NCBI GenBank assembly: GCA_964460185.1 | Contig: CAYWTM010000004.1 | Span: forward strand, 1-64,000 | Length of the DNA stretch: 64,000 nucleotides | DNA from: JAVJPJ01 sp040217295 | GTDB taxonomy: Bacteria; Pseudomonadota; Alphaproteobacteria; Rhodobacterales; Rhodobacteraceae | Direction: 5' to 3' | In this document: positions 51,495 through 60,889 of the stretch, one piece after another | Position numbering within the stretch: the first letter of the stretch is position 1 | Layout: each line of letters begins with the position of its first letter | The notes under the pieces: generated by a model | What the model was told of the DNA's origin: nothing | Databases searched by the model: none | The model's input: the letters and a program-made list of their open reading frames with translations, nothing else | Translations under genes and position numbers: made by a program

Positions 51495-52361
51495 CTATTT
51501 GTGAGGAGCAACATAGTTTCCCAACCGCACCATCTGGTCCTCGAACCTGGCAATGCGGTCAGGGGCGTTTGCGCTCTGGGCGATCATCTCTGCGATGATG
51601 GCTTCGGCCAATGCAAACCCAGCGCCATGAGAGGGGAGCGGCTGTGGACCCGCCATTGGCAGACAGAAAACGATCTTGGACTTTCTTGCTATCGGGGATG
51701 CGTAGCTGTCGGTGATCGCGATGACATCGACACCCTTCGAGAGTGCGGCTTCATGGGCGCGCACCACCTCTGCCGAGTACAACGAAAAGGTGATGAGGAT
51801 CGCGATGTCGCCCGGATCCGCGTATGCCAACGTGTCCGCGATGCTGCCGGTTTCCACCAAGGGACGTTCGAAGCTGCGGAATGCCATGCCACCGGTGTAG
51901 GCGAGGTAGTGGGCCAGAGAGAAACAGCTCCGCACACCGATGCAGTAAACGCGCCGGGCCGTCAGAAGCCGCTTCGAAGCGTCCCTGATCTTTTCGACAT
52001 TCTCGCCGGACAGCGCATCGTCAAGGTTGGCATGTGCCGCTGATCGCAGGCCGTCGATCAATGTGTTGCCGCTCAGGCCGGCAAGCTGCTCGGCCCGCCG
52101 ACCATAGAGCCCTTTGCTGAGCCTTAGGGCCGATTGAAATTCGCGGCGGCATTCATCGTATCCCGAAAACCCTAGTGTGATGGAAAGACGATAGGCCGTG
52201 TTGACGTTGACGTTGGCAAGCTCTGCGAGGCCACGGACCGAGTTGAAGGCAATCTCCTGTGGTCGTTCCAGGACCCATTGCGCCAGGGACGCGATCGCAG
52301 GCGATCCTTCGCGGGCTAGCGCGGCCAGGTCGCGGCTCAGGTCGTCGAGGGTCTTTGTCAT
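51495..52361 (-). CDS. RpiR/MurR family regulator (HTH plus SIS domain)
   Basis: About 288 residues. N-terminal HTH_6 domain (LAELANVNVNTAYRLSITLGFSGYDECRREF) and a C-terminal SIS phosphosugar-binding domain (VYCIGVRSCFSLAHYLAY, DIAILITFSLYSAEVV, DVIAITDSYASPIARKSKI). Divergent from the TAXI-TRAP operon and probably its regulator, although the effector need not be a phosphosugar in such settings. ATG at 52361 (MTKTLDD) is preferred; 52379 is an alternative with no better ribosome site. Confidence 0.9.
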   Translation of the reverse strand: MTKTLDDLSRDLAALAREGSPAIASLAQWVLERPQEIAFNSVRGLAELANVNVNTAYRLSITLGFSGYDECRREFQSALRLSKGLYGRRAEQLAGLSGNTLIDGLRSAAHANLDDALSGENVEKIRDASKRLLTARRVYCIGVRSCFSLAHYLAYTGGMAFRSFERPLVETGSIADTLAYADPGDIAILITFSLYSAEVVRAHEAALSKGVDVIAITDSYASPIARKSKIVFCLPMAGPQPLPSHGAGFALAEAIIAEMIAQSANAPDRIARFEDQMVRLGNYVAPHK

Positions 52362-52386
52362 TGGTACAATGTCTTTCATCAAAATA

Positions 52387-52430
52387 AAACAAATCAATAC
52401 AAACCTTGACGGTTTTTAAAACATTTGTTT
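52387..52430. promoter_or_regulatory. inverted repeat AAACAAAT ... ATTTGTTT in the RpiR / TAXI divergent promoter
   Basis: AAACAAAT (52387-52394) and ATTTGTTT (52423-52430) form perfect eight-base arms 28 bases apart, in the AT-rich region between rpiR and the TAXI binding protein. A possible -35 TTGACG lies between them. Likely RpiR-controlled promoter region; not verified. Confidence 0.35.
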
Positions 52431-52473
52431 CACTCCCGCGCTATCCACCAGTGAGTCTTTCAGGGAGAAAAAA

Positions 52474-53445
52474 ATGAAATCGTATATGTTGGCGGCCCTG
52501 GTCGCCAGTACCGCGGCGATTGTCGGCGGGACAGCGTCCGCTCAGGACCAGACCTTTATCGCGATCGGCACCGGCGGCGTGACTGGCGTCTACTATCCGA
52601 CCGGCGGCGCAATCTGCCGCCTCGTGAACCGCGACCGGGCCGAGCATGGCGTCCGCTGCGGTGTGGAATCGACCGGCGGATCGGTCTTCAACATCAACGC
52701 CATTCGGGGCGGAGAGCTGGAATTCGGCGTGGCGCAGTCCGACTGGCAGTTTCACGCCTTCAATGGCACCTCGCGCTTCGAAGAGCAGGGCCCGTTCGAG
52801 GAATTGCGCGCCGTCTTCTCGGTCCACCCCGAACCCTTCACCGTCGTGGCCCGCGCCGATGCCGGCATCGAGAGCTTCGAGGACCTTCAGGGCAAGCGCG
52901 TGAACGTGGGCAACCCCGGCTCCGGTCAGCGTGGCACGATGGAAGTGCTGATGGAGGCCATGGGCTGGACGATGGACGACTTCGCCGTCGCCTCCGAGCT
53001 TCAGGCCGCCGAACAGTCACAGGCGCTGTGCGACAACAATATCGACGCGATGATCTACACCGTCGGTCACCCCTCCGGTTCGATCCAGGAAGCGACGACG
53101 GCCTGTGACTCGGTCCTGGTGAATGTCTCCAACGAGGCGGTCGACATGCTGGTGGAGGAGAACTCCTTCTACCGGACCGCGACCATCCCGGGCGGCATGT
53201 ATCGCGGCAATGACGAGGACACCGTGACCTTCGGCGTCGGCGCGACCTTCGTCACCTCGGCCGACGTGCCCGAAGACGTCGTCTACACCGTGGTCAGCGC
53301 GGTCTTCGAGAACATCGACCAGTTCCGCAGCCTGCACCCGGCCTTTGCCAATCTTGATCCGGCGGAAATGGCCAATGACGGCCTGTCCGCAACCCTCCAC
53401 CCCGGCGCGGAGCGGTATTTCCGCGAGGCCGGCCTGATCGAGTGA
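52474..53445 (+). CDS. TAXI family TRAP transporter solute-binding protein
   Basis: 323 residues. Signal peptide [24 protein letters not shown], then [22 protein letters not shown], the TAXI signature, and [22 protein letters not shown]. It binds the substrate in the periplasm for the fused permease that follows. Start has AGGGAGA upstream. TAXI proteins carry C4-dicarboxylates, glutamate and other acids. Here an amino acid is plausible given the aminotransferase in the operon. Confidence 0.94.
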   Translation: MKSYMLAALVASTAAIVGGTASAQDQTFIAIGTGGVTGVYYPTGGAICRLVNRDRAEHGVRCGVESTGGSVFNINAIRGGELEFGVAQSDWQFHAFNGTSRFEEQGPFEELRAVFSVHPEPFTVVARADAGIESFEDLQGKRVNVGNPGSGQRGTMEVLMEAMGWTMDDFAVASELQAAEQSQALCDNNIDAMIYTVGHPSGSIQEATTACDSVLVNVSNEAVDMLVEENSFYRTATIPGGMYRGNDEDTVTFGVGATFVTSADVPEDVVYTVVSAVFENIDQFRSLHPAFANLDPAEMANDGLSATLHPGAERYFREAGLIE

Positions 53446-53470
53446 TCGGCTGACCAAACCTGTACACACA

Positions 53471-53499
53471 GGGTCCGGGCGGCAGGCTCGCCCGGACCC
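53471..53499 (+). terminator. 11-bp hairpin after the TAXI binding-protein gene
   Basis: GGGTCCGGGCG (53471-53481) pairs perfectly with CGCCCGGACCC (53489-53499), loop of seven. It sits 26 bases past the stop and 44 before the permease start. No T run. Probably a differential-expression hairpin. Confidence 0.55.
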
Positions 53500-53543
53500 C
53501 AAGACACCGGCCGCATGAACCGGCCGAACAGGGGGACGGCCCG

Positions 53544-56192
53544 ATGGCGGCGGACAACAACGAACCCGGCGGGCGCGAGGCGCGCCAGTTTTCCGACGAG
53601 GAACTTCAGGACCTGGTCGCGAGCACCGACAGCGGTGCGCGAAATCCGACGAACCGCAACATCGCGCTGCTGATTTCCGGGCTGGCGCTGGTCTGGTCGC
53701 TGTTCCAGCTCTGGATCGCGCAACCGATGCTGTGGTTCGGGGAATGGTTCTCAGTGATGAACTCGTCCCAGACCCGGCCACTGCACCTGTTCTTCGCGAT
53801 CGTCCTGGCCTTCCTGGCGTATCCGGCCTTCAAGAATTCGCCGCGCGACCGCATCCCCGTCACCGACTGGATCTTGCTGGCGGTGGGCGGTTTCTGCACC
53901 TTCTACATCTTCTGGGCGGCCGACGAGCTTGCGATGACGGCACGGTCGGGCTTGCCGACGCAGTTCCAGGTCATCGTGGGTGCGGTCGGCATTCTGGTCC
54001 TGCTCGAGGCCAGCCGCCGTGCGCTTGGTCCTGCGCTGACGATCGTCGGATCTCTCTTCCTGCTCTACGCCTATATGGGCACCGGCTGGTTGATCCCCGA
54101 CCTGATCGAACATGAGGGGCTGAGCTTTACCGCCCTGATCAATGCGCAATGGCTCGACACCGGGGGTGTCTTTGGCATCCCGCTGGGCGTCTCGACGGCC
54201 TTCGTGTTCCTCTTTGTCCTGTTCGGCTCTCTGCTCGACAAGGCCGGGGCGGGCAACTACTTCATCAAGCTCGCCTTCGCCGGCCTCGGGCACCTGCGCG
54301 GCGGCCCGGCCAAGGCCGCGGTTGTCGGCTCGGCCATGACGGGCCTGATCTCGGGCTCCTCCATCGCCAACGTGGTGACGACCGGCACCTTCACCATCCC
54401 GCTGATGAAACGCGTTGGCTTTACCAACGAACAGGCCGGATCGGTCGAGGTTGCATCGTCCGTCAACGGTCAGATCATGCCGCCCGTGATGGGTGCCGCG
54501 GCCTTCCTGATGGTGGAATTCATCGGGATCTCCTACGTCGAGGTCATCAAGCATGCGTTCATCCCGGCGGTCATCTCCTACATCGCGCTGGTCTACATCG
54601 TGCATCTGGAGGCCCTGAAAAAGGACATGCCGGCGCTGGGCGAAGCGAAGTCCTTCGTCGGGATGATCGTCAAATTCTTCATTGGGTTTGCCGTCGCGGG
54701 CGCAGGCTTCACGGCGCTGATTTACGGGGTCGGCGCGCTCGAAGCCGCCGTGCCTTCGCTGAGCGCACCGATCATGATGACGGTGATGGCCGCGGTCTAC
54801 ATCTGGCTTGTCGCCATTGCTGCCCGCAAACCCGACCTCGAGGTCGATGACCCGAACGCCGAAAAGATCGAACTGCCGCAGGTCAAGGACATCTACTCCA
54901 CGGGTCTGCACTACGTGCTTCCCATCGTCGTGCTGGTCTGGTTCCTGATGGTCGAACGCCAGTCGCCTGCCCGTTCGGCATTCTTCGCCACTGCCTTGAT
55001 GATCGGCATCATCGCCACCCAGCGGCCGCTGAAGGCGCTGTTCCGGGGACATGGTGCGCACCTCTGGTCGGAATTCATGGGTGGCCTTGCGGACCTGCGT
55101 GAGGGTCTCATCGCGGGCGCACGAAACATGATCGGGATCGGGGTGGCCACGGCCGCCGCGGGCATCATCGTGGCAACCGTCACGCGCACACCCATCGGGA
55201 CCGAACTTGCCGGTCTGGTCGAGCAACTGTCAGGCGGCGTTCTCTTCGTGATGTTGGTCCTGATCGGTCTTTTCTCGCTGATCCTCGGAATGGGCCTGCC
55301 GACGACGGCCAACTACATCGTCGTGTCCTCGCTCATGGCCTCCGTTGTGGTGAGCCTTGGCGCGCAGGAGGGGCTCATCGTTCCGTTGATCGCCGCGCAC
55401 CTCTTCGTGTTCTATTTCGGTATCATGGCGGACGTGACGCCACCCGTGGGCCTGGCCAGTTTTGCTGCCGCCGCCGTGTCGGGGGGCGATCCCATCAAAA
55501 CCGGCTTCACGGCGTTCTTCTACTCGCTCAGGACGGTGGCCTTGCCATTCCTCTTCATCTTCAACCCGACGCTGATCCTTTATGGTGTCGATCTGGGGAC
55601 CTGGTCTGGCATCTTCCAGGCGATCAGCGTCTTCATTGTGGCGACTTTCGCGATGCTGCTCTTTGCGGCGGCCACGCAGGGCTATTTCCTCGCCCGCTCG
55701 CGCATTTACGAAAGTGCGGCGCTGTTGCTGGTGGCGTTCACGCTCTTTGTGCCGAACGTCTGGCTCAACATGGTGCAGGACCCGTTCCGTACGGTGGAGG
55801 CCAGCCAGTTCGAAACGCTTCTGGGCGACGTCGAAGAGGGTGAACAGCTTCGCCTGCTGATCAGCGGCCCTGACTTCAACACGGGCGAGACCGCGGAAAC
55901 GACACTCGTCGTCAACGCGACCGGGACAAGTGCTGCACAGCGACTGGCCAACTCGGGCTTGCTGCTGTTGCCCGAAGGGGATGTCATGCGGCTCGACGAA
56001 CCCATGTTCGGAACGGAAACCGCCGAAGCACTGATTGACTTTGATTTCTATGCCGACGACCCTGTGACGCTTGCCTCGATTCAGGTGGAACAAGCGCGCC
56101 TCCCGGAGCAGGTGTTCTACATTCCGGCGCTCCTGCTTCTGGGTCTGGTGATCATGCTGCAACGTCGACGTCAGACAAAACCGGCCTTCTGA
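53544..56192 (+). CDS. TRAP transporter fused permease (4TM/12TM, TAXI type)
   Basis: 882 residues, a single chain joining the small (DctQ-like) and large (DctM-like) membrane subunits. About 17 hydrophobic helices. TRAP motifs include GSAMTGLISGSSIANVVTTGTFTIPLMKRVGFTNEQAGSVEVASSVNGQIMPPVMGA and SLILGMGLPTTANYIV. The C-terminal 150 residues form a small non-membrane domain before a last helix, usual for this subtype. Sodium-coupled uptake with the TAXI protein. Ribosome site GGGGGA. Confidence 0.94.
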   Translation: MAADNNEPGGREARQFSDEELQDLVASTDSGARNPTNRNIALLISGLALVWSLFQLWIAQPMLWFGEWFSVMNSSQTRPLHLFFAIVLAFLAYPAFKNSPRDRIPVTDWILLAVGGFCTFYIFWAADELAMTARSGLPTQFQVIVGAVGILVLLEASRRALGPALTIVGSLFLLYAYMGTGWLIPDLIEHEGLSFTALINAQWLDTGGVFGIPLGVSTAFVFLFVLFGSLLDKAGAGNYFIKLAFAGLGHLRGGPAKAAVVGSAMTGLISGSSIANVVTTGTFTIPLMKRVGFTNEQAGSVEVASSVNGQIMPPVMGAAAFLMVEFIGISYVEVIKHAFIPAVISYIALVYIVHLEALKKDMPALGEAKSFVGMIVKFFIGFAVAGAGFTALIYGVGALEAAVPSLSAPIMMTVMAAVYIWLVAIAARKPDLEVDDPNAEKIELPQVKDIYSTGLHYVLPIVVLVWFLMVERQSPARSAFFATALMIGIIATQRPLKALFRGHGAHLWSEFMGGLADLREGLIAGARNMIGIGVATAAAGIIVATVTRTPIGTELAGLVEQLSGGVLFVMLVLIGLFSLILGMGLPTTANYIVVSSLMASVVVSLGAQEGLIVPLIAAHLFVFYFGIMADVTPPVGLASFAAAAVSGGDPIKTGFTAFFYSLRTVALPFLFIFNPTLILYGVDLGTWSGIFQAISVFIVATFAMLLFAAATQGYFLARSRIYESAALLLVAFTLFVPNVWLNMVQDPFRTVEASQFETLLGDVEEGEQLRLLISGPDFNTGETAETTLVVNATGTSAAQRLANSGLLLLPEGDVMRLDEPMFGTETAEALIDFDFYADDPVTLASIQVEQARLPEQVFYIPALLLLGLVIMLQRRRQTKPAF

Positions 56193-56215
56193 GGGCCAGG
56201 AGGGGGGACAATCCC

Positions 56216-56650
56216 GTGTTCAAATCCGTACTTCTGCCGATCGACCTGTCGGCGCCGTCCAGTTGGGAAAAGGCGCTGCCAGCCGCGTTGCGTCTCTGTC
56301 AGCCCGAAGACGGCGGTATCCTGCACGTGCTGACCGTCGTGCCCGACTTCGGCATGTCCGTGGTCGGCAGCTACTTTGAACCGGGCTTTGAAAAAAAGGC
56401 GATGCACCAGGTAGGTGAGGATCTGTCGCACTGGGTGGGCGAACACGTCTCCGGCGTGACCGAGATCCATCCCCACGTCGTCCATGGCCGGGTCTATGAC
56501 CAGATCATCATGGCCGCGGACAGACTGTCGGTCGATGCGATCGTCATGGGGTCACACAGGCCGGAGCTGACCGACTACCTGCTTGGTCCAAACGCGGCGC
56601 GGGTGGTGCGTCACGCAAAGCAATCCGTGTTCGTAGTTCGCGGGGACTAG
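56216..56650 (+). CDS. universal stress protein (UspA family), TRAP-associated
   Basis: 144 residues, UspA fold: VLLPIDLSAPSSWEKAL at the N-terminus and DAIVMGSHRPELTDYLLGPNAARVVRHAKQSVFVVRG at the C-terminus. The ATP loop normally reads G2xG9xG(S/T); here GSHRPELTDYLLGPNA retains only part of it. Similar Usp genes accompany TRAP permeases (TeaD of the ectoine system) and tune their activity. Start codon is GTG at 56216, behind AGGAGGGGGG. Confidence 0.9.
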   Translation: MFKSVLLPIDLSAPSSWEKALPAALRLCQPEDGGILHVLTVVPDFGMSVVGSYFEPGFEKKAMHQVGEDLSHWVGEHVSGVTEIHPHVVHGRVYDQIIMAADRLSVDAIVMGSHRPELTDYLLGPNAARVVRHAKQSVFVVRGD

Positions 56651-56655
56651 GGGTC

Positions 56656-57978
56656 ATGAGCCACATATTTGGACGCGGGTCTGCATCACTGCCTACCGCT
56701 GTGCGTGGTGAAGGCTGTTACATCTACGACGCCCAAGGGCGTGCCTATCTGGACGGTTCGGGCGGCGCGGCGGTGTCCTGTCTTGGTCATTCCGATGCTG
56801 CCGTTCGCGCCGCGATCCACGGTCAGTTGGATCAAATTGCCTTTGCCCATACCGGGTTCTTCACGTCCGAGCCTGCCGAAGAGCTCGCGCATCTTTTGGC
56901 ACAGAACGCGCCCGAGGGGATCGAGCGGGTCTACCTGCTCTCCGGCGGCTCCGAGGCGGTGGAGGCGGCCATCAAGCTGGCCCGTCAGTTTTACCTCGAG
57001 ATCGGCGAGCCGCAGCGCCACCGCCTGATCGCGCGGCGGCAGAGCTATCATGGCAACACGCTGGGTGCGCTGGCCGCAGGTGGCAACGCGTGGCGGCGGG
57101 AGAAATACGCCCCGCTTCTGGTCGAAACCCATCACATCGCGCCCTGCTTCGAGTACCGCGAACGGCAAGACAGCGAGAGCCCCGAGGCCTATGGCCACCG
57201 CGCCGCCGACGAATTGGAGGCGGAAATCCTGCGCCTCGGCCCCGAAACGGTGATGGCCTTCATCGCGGAACCCGTTGTCGGGGCGACCGCCGGTGCCGTG
57301 CCGCCGGTTGCCGGCTATTTCACGCGCATCCGGGAGATCTGCGACCGCTACGGCGTCCTCCTGATCCTCGACGAAGTAATGTGCGGCATGGGTCGGACGG
57401 GCACCCTGTTTGCCAGCGAACAAGACGACGTGATCCCAGACATCGTGACCATCGCCAAGGGCCTCGGCGCAGGCTACATGCCCATCGGTGCGATGCTGGC
57501 CTCCGCCCGGATTTACGATGCGATCGCGTCTGGATCAGGAAGTTTCCAGCACGGGCACACATACCATGGCCATCCGCTTTCCGCCGCGGCCGCCCTGGCG
57601 GTCGTCAAGGCGATTCTCGACCGTGGCCTGGTCGATCGCGTGAAACAGCAAGGTGAAAAGCTGAACGCCGCGCTGACGGCCGCGTTCGGCCAGCACGCCC
57701 ATGTGGGCGATATCCGCGGTCGCGGTCTGTTTCGGGCTATCGAACTGGTCGAAGATCGGTCCACGAAAACACCGTTCGACCCGGCGCGCAAACTGCACGC
57801 GAGGTTGAAGTCGGCCGCGATGAACGAGGGGCTGATTGTCTACCCGGCCGGGGGGACGGTAAACGGGCGCGACGGCGATCACATCCTGATCGCACCACCC
57901 TTCATTATCGAAGACGGTCAAATTGACGAATTGGTCGGAAAACTTTCCCGCGCGCTTGAGAACGCGTTGGATCAGTGA
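56656..57978 (+). CDS. class III aminotransferase (omega-amino acid/pyruvate type)
   Basis: 440 residues. PLP-binding Lys268 in TIAKGLGAGYMPIGAM, Asp239 in LILDEVMCGMGRTG, GGSEAVEAAIKLAR and RQSYHGNTLGALA. It moves an omega- or beta-amino group to pyruvate or a ketoacid. It precedes a BKACE enzyme with a GTGA overlap, so the product is probably a beta-keto acid. Full length. Confidence 0.92.
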   Translation: MSHIFGRGSASLPTAVRGEGCYIYDAQGRAYLDGSGGAAVSCLGHSDAAVRAAIHGQLDQIAFAHTGFFTSEPAEELAHLLAQNAPEGIERVYLLSGGSEAVEAAIKLARQFYLEIGEPQRHRLIARRQSYHGNTLGALAAGGNAWRREKYAPLLVETHHIAPCFEYRERQDSESPEAYGHRAADELEAEILRLGPETVMAFIAEPVVGATAGAVPPVAGYFTRIREICDRYGVLLILDEVMCGMGRTGTLFASEQDDVIPDIVTIAKGLGAGYMPIGAMLASARIYDAIASGSGSFQHGHTYHGHPLSAAAALAVVKAILDRGLVDRVKQQGEKLNAALTAAFGQHAHVGDIRGRGLFRAIELVEDRSTKTPFDPARKLHARLKSAAMNEGLIVYPAGGTVNGRDGDHILIAPPFIIEDGQIDELVGKLSRALENALDQ

Positions 57979-58745
57979 ACCGTTTGATACCCCTGCCACG
58001 GGTGATGCTGGCGCCGAACGGAGCAAGAAAAACCAAGGCGGATCACCCCGCGTTGCCGATGACGATCGCCGAGACCGTGGCGGCCGCCCGGGACGCGTTC
58101 GCGGCAGGCTCGGATGCGCTGCACGCGCATGTGCGCGACGCTGACGGACAGCACAGCCTTGACGCCGGTCTCTATCGCGAACTCATCAAGGAGATGGACC
58201 GCGTCGTGCCGGAGATGCCGGTGCAGATCACAACCGAAGCTGCCGGAAAATTCGGGCCGGACAGTCAGCGCAAAGTCGTGCGAGAGGTCCGCCCCGAAGG
58301 TGTGTCCGTCGCGTTGCGCGAGATGTGGCCAACTGACGGCCCCGATGCCGATGCGCGGACCTTCTACGCCTGGGCGGAGGATGAAGGTATCGCCGTCCAG
58401 CACATTCTCTACACCCCCGAGGACGCCGCCCGACTTGCTGCGCTTGTGGAAGGCGACTGTCTTCCTGCAGCCGTCCAGTGTCTGTTCGTGCTTGGGGCCT
58501 ACGCACCTCCACGTGACGGCCGACCTGAAGACATAGCGCCGTTTCTCGAGGCATTGGCCCCCCTCGGCTCACAGGTCGACTGGGCAGCTTGCGCCTTCGG
58601 AAAGACCGAAACGATCTGCCTCGAAGCGGCTGCAAAACGCGGTGGAAAAATCCGGGTCGGTTTCGAGAACAATGTCTTTGACGCCGATGGATCACGGGCA
58701 GCGGACAACGCCTATCGCGTGGGCCGGGTATTGGGTGCACTTTAG
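57975..58745 (+). CDS. BKACE / 3-keto-5-aminohexanoate cleavage family enzyme (DUF849)
   Basis: 256 residues, Zn-dependent TIM barrel. The metal-binding His pair is visible in ALHAHVRDADG. APNGARKTKADHPALPMT is the family N-terminus, QITTEAAGKFGP lies in the substrate loop, and VGFENNVFDADG carries the conserved Glu. BKACE enzymes cleave a beta-keto acid with acetyl-CoA to acetoacetate and a new acyl-CoA. Start codon is GTG at 57975, overlapping the aminotransferase stop. Substrate unassigned. Confidence 0.9.
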   Translation: MNRLIPLPRVMLAPNGARKTKADHPALPMTIAETVAAARDAFAAGSDALHAHVRDADGQHSLDAGLYRELIKEMDRVVPEMPVQITTEAAGKFGPDSQRKVVREVRPEGVSVALREMWPTDGPDADARTFYAWAEDEGIAVQHILYTPEDAARLAALVEGDCLPAAVQCLFVLGAYAPPRDGRPEDIAPFLEALAPLGSQVDWAACAFGKTETICLEAAAKRGGKIRVGFENNVFDADGSRAADNAYRVGRVLGAL

Positions 58746-58863
58746 GCAAACGCCCGCCAGTGCTTTTGCCGATCCGGGCGCAAAAGGCGCGCGGTCACAG
58801 TTTCAGTTCCAACGGGTCAGCGACCTTCGCGGTCCCACAAGCACGGTCAATGGGTATCGACGA

Positions 58864-58896
58864 CCCAGGGGCGTGGAGAAGTTCCGCGCCCCTGGG
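58864..58896. terminator. hairpin between convergent operons
   Basis: CCCAGGGGCG (58864-58873) pairs perfectly with CGCCCCTGGG (58887-58896), 13-base loop. It stands in the 252-base gap between the BKACE gene and the convergent isomerase gene and probably ends transcripts from either or both sides. The rest of the gap shows nothing recognisable. Confidence 0.5.
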
Positions 58897-58997
58897 CAGT
58901 TCCGCCTCCGGTCCAGTGCCGCCATCGATCCTGATTTGCTTCGTTTTGTATCACAGATGGAACGAATCCGATTTGGGATAGCGCGCGCAGATCCGGA

Positions 58998-59870
58998 TTA
59001 CGGCATGTCCCCGAAGATCGTCTTGAAGCGATCGATGCAGAGGCGGAAGCCGTTCTCGAAATTCCCATCGCCTGCGTGATAAACGCTCTCGAAGGAGATC
59101 ACCCCGTCATAGCCATCGGCCCGCAAGGCATCGGCCATCGGCTGGAATTGATCTGCCAGCTGCCCCTCGCCCATTCGCCGCACTTCCAGCGTTGCGCGCG
59201 GCGTGTCGACTTGGACGTCCTTGATGTGGATATGGCCCAGGTAGCCGTCCTTTGCCTCGTCATAGCCGTCCGGGTAGGCGACCTCGTGACACCAGCAATT
59301 GTTGGCAGGGTCCCAAAGAATCTTCAGAACGTCCTTGGCCCCCAGATCGTCAATCATCTTCCGACCCGTGTAGTTCGAATTGACCATCGTGCCGTTGCCG
59401 GTTTCGACCACAAGGGTTACGCCCGCGTCCCTGGCCACGTCAACCGCCGGGGCGATCAGCGGAAGCATGGCGTCCCACGCACCATTGGCGACGTTCCATC
59501 GCTCGGCCCCGTTGCGGCCCCAAAGGATCTGTTCCTTCTTGGGCGTCATGATCCGCACCAAGGGGCTGCCGACGACATCGGCCATGTCGATCACCCGCCT
59601 GAGCGCATCCATGTGCCGGGTGTGCAACGCGTCTCCGGGTCGGTTCGCCCCAGTCATTCCGGCAAAGATATGACGGCTCAGGCAAGACACCGGCTTGCCA
59701 CGGTCCCGCAAAAGCGTGTCGATCTCGCGGATTTCCTGTGCGCTGTGATCGCCCACTTCAGTGTCACCAACGAATTGCAGCTCGGCCCATTCCAAGCCGA
59801 ACTCATCCATCACGTCGATGGTGTGTTTCAACTCGCGGCTGATGCCGTCACAGATTACACCCAGTTTCAT
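58998..59870 (-). CDS. sugar phosphate isomerase/epimerase-like TIM barrel protein
   Basis: 290 residues, xylose-isomerase-like AP-endonuclease-2 fold. Metal ligands expected at Glu in LVVETGNG, Asp in ILWDPANN, His in GHIHIKDV and Glu in ISFESVY are all present. Isomerises or epimerises a sugar, ketose or keto-acid. Last gene of the DctPQM operon, four-base ATGA overlap with the dehydrogenase. Confidence 0.88.
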   Translation of the reverse strand: MKLGVICDGISRELKHTIDVMDEFGLEWAELQFVGDTEVGDHSAQEIREIDTLLRDRGKPVSCLSRHIFAGMTGANRPGDALHTRHMDALRRVIDMADVVGSPLVRIMTPKKEQILWGRNGAERWNVANGAWDAMLPLIAPAVDVARDAGVTLVVETGNGTMVNSNYTGRKMIDDLGAKDVLKILWDPANNCWCHEVAYPDGYDEAKDGYLGHIHIKDVQVDTPRATLEVRRMGEGQLADQFQPMADALRADGYDGVISFESVYHAGDGNFENGFRLCIDRFKTIFGDMP

Positions 59871-60766
59871 TGCGCGCCCTCCCGGTGCAGTTCGGCACCT
59901 ACGATGTCTTCGATGACCCGGGCACAGACCCAGTTATCGGCGTCGGGATATTTCGACTTGCCCGCATGGAATATCTGCATGGCCGCTGCGGCCATGTGCA
60001 TTGGCACGGTCAGCTCTTCCGCGAGGTTGAGCGAGATCGTCAGATCCTTGTGCATGGTGCCGATGCCACTTCCGGTATTCTCGAATTTTCGGTCGATGAT
60101 GTTTTCCAGCGCCGTGTTGGTGCAGCCGCAACCCGCGCCGCTGGTAGAAAACACGCGGTAAAGATCCTCTCCCTTCACCCCCGCCTTGGCGGCCAGAACA
60201 GCCGCCTCGAACGTTGCCGAAAAGATCGAGCCAATCAGTGTCTGGAGACAGGCCTTGACTGTCTGACCCATCCCCGGCGCAGTCCCGATGTGATGGATCG
60301 TAGCCGATACCGCCTCCATTGCCGGGCGGGCCCGCGCGATGACCTCTTCCGGGGCCGACGCCATCATGGTCAGCGTCCCGCCCTGCGCGCCGGGAAATCC
60401 GCCAGAGACCGGGCTGTCGATCAGGGCGATCGTGCCGCCTTCCATCGCGGCCCCGATCTCGCGCGCCTCACGTGGCTTGATGGTCGCGGTCAGGATGATC
60501 ACCCCACCATCAGCCATGGCGGCAGCCAGCCCGTCGGGGCCAAGGATCACCGATTTCGCCTGATCGCCGTTCATGACCATCACGAAGGCGACGTCCGCGC
60601 CTTTTCCGGCTTCAGGGATCGTCCCCGCGGCCTGTCCACCCATCTTTGTGAACGTAGCCATTCTGGCCGGGCTCAGATCGAACCCGGCGACGTCGAAACC
60701 CGCCTCTATCAGGTTCTTGGCCAGGCCCGAACCCATGTCGCCCAGACCAATTACACTTACGCGCAT
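59867..60766 (-). CDS. NAD(P)-dependent oxidoreductase, 3-hydroxyisobutyrate dehydrogenase family
   Basis: 299 residues. N-terminal VIGLGDMGSGLAKNLIEAGFDV (Rossmann), IDSPVSGGFPGAQGGTL (substrate loop), and the catalytic Lys in GMGQTVKACLQTL. This beta-hydroxyacid dehydrogenase group includes tartronate-semialdehyde reductases and L-threonate dehydrogenases. Start at 60766 with AGAGGTG upstream. With the isomerase and TRAP transporter it fits catabolism of a sugar acid (inference). Confidence 0.9.
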   Translation of the reverse strand: MRVSVIGLGDMGSGLAKNLIEAGFDVAGFDLSPARMATFTKMGGQAAGTIPEAGKGADVAFVMVMNGDQAKSVILGPDGLAAAMADGGVIILTATIKPREAREIGAAMEGGTIALIDSPVSGGFPGAQGGTLTMMASAPEEVIARARPAMEAVSATIHHIGTAPGMGQTVKACLQTLIGSIFSATFEAAVLAAKAGVKGEDLYRVFSTSGAGCGCTNTALENIIDRKFENTGSGIGTMHKDLTISLNLAEELTVPMHMAAAAMQIFHAGKSKYPDADNWVCARVIEDIVGAELHREGAQ

Positions 60767-60889
60767 GACGCACCTCTTTTCTTGTTGCGCGGGCTTGGCC
60801 CGCAATTGAATTCTGGAGATTTCGGTCGCCGCAAACCGCGGAGACGGGCCGGTCCGGAAGACACCCCAACGCCCATTGGCTTCATCAAT

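Noticed and set aside
53751..55226. 491-codon minus-strand open frame over the TRAP permease
   Set aside because: Shadow of the permease. It reads as low-complexity Asp/His/Arg sequence.
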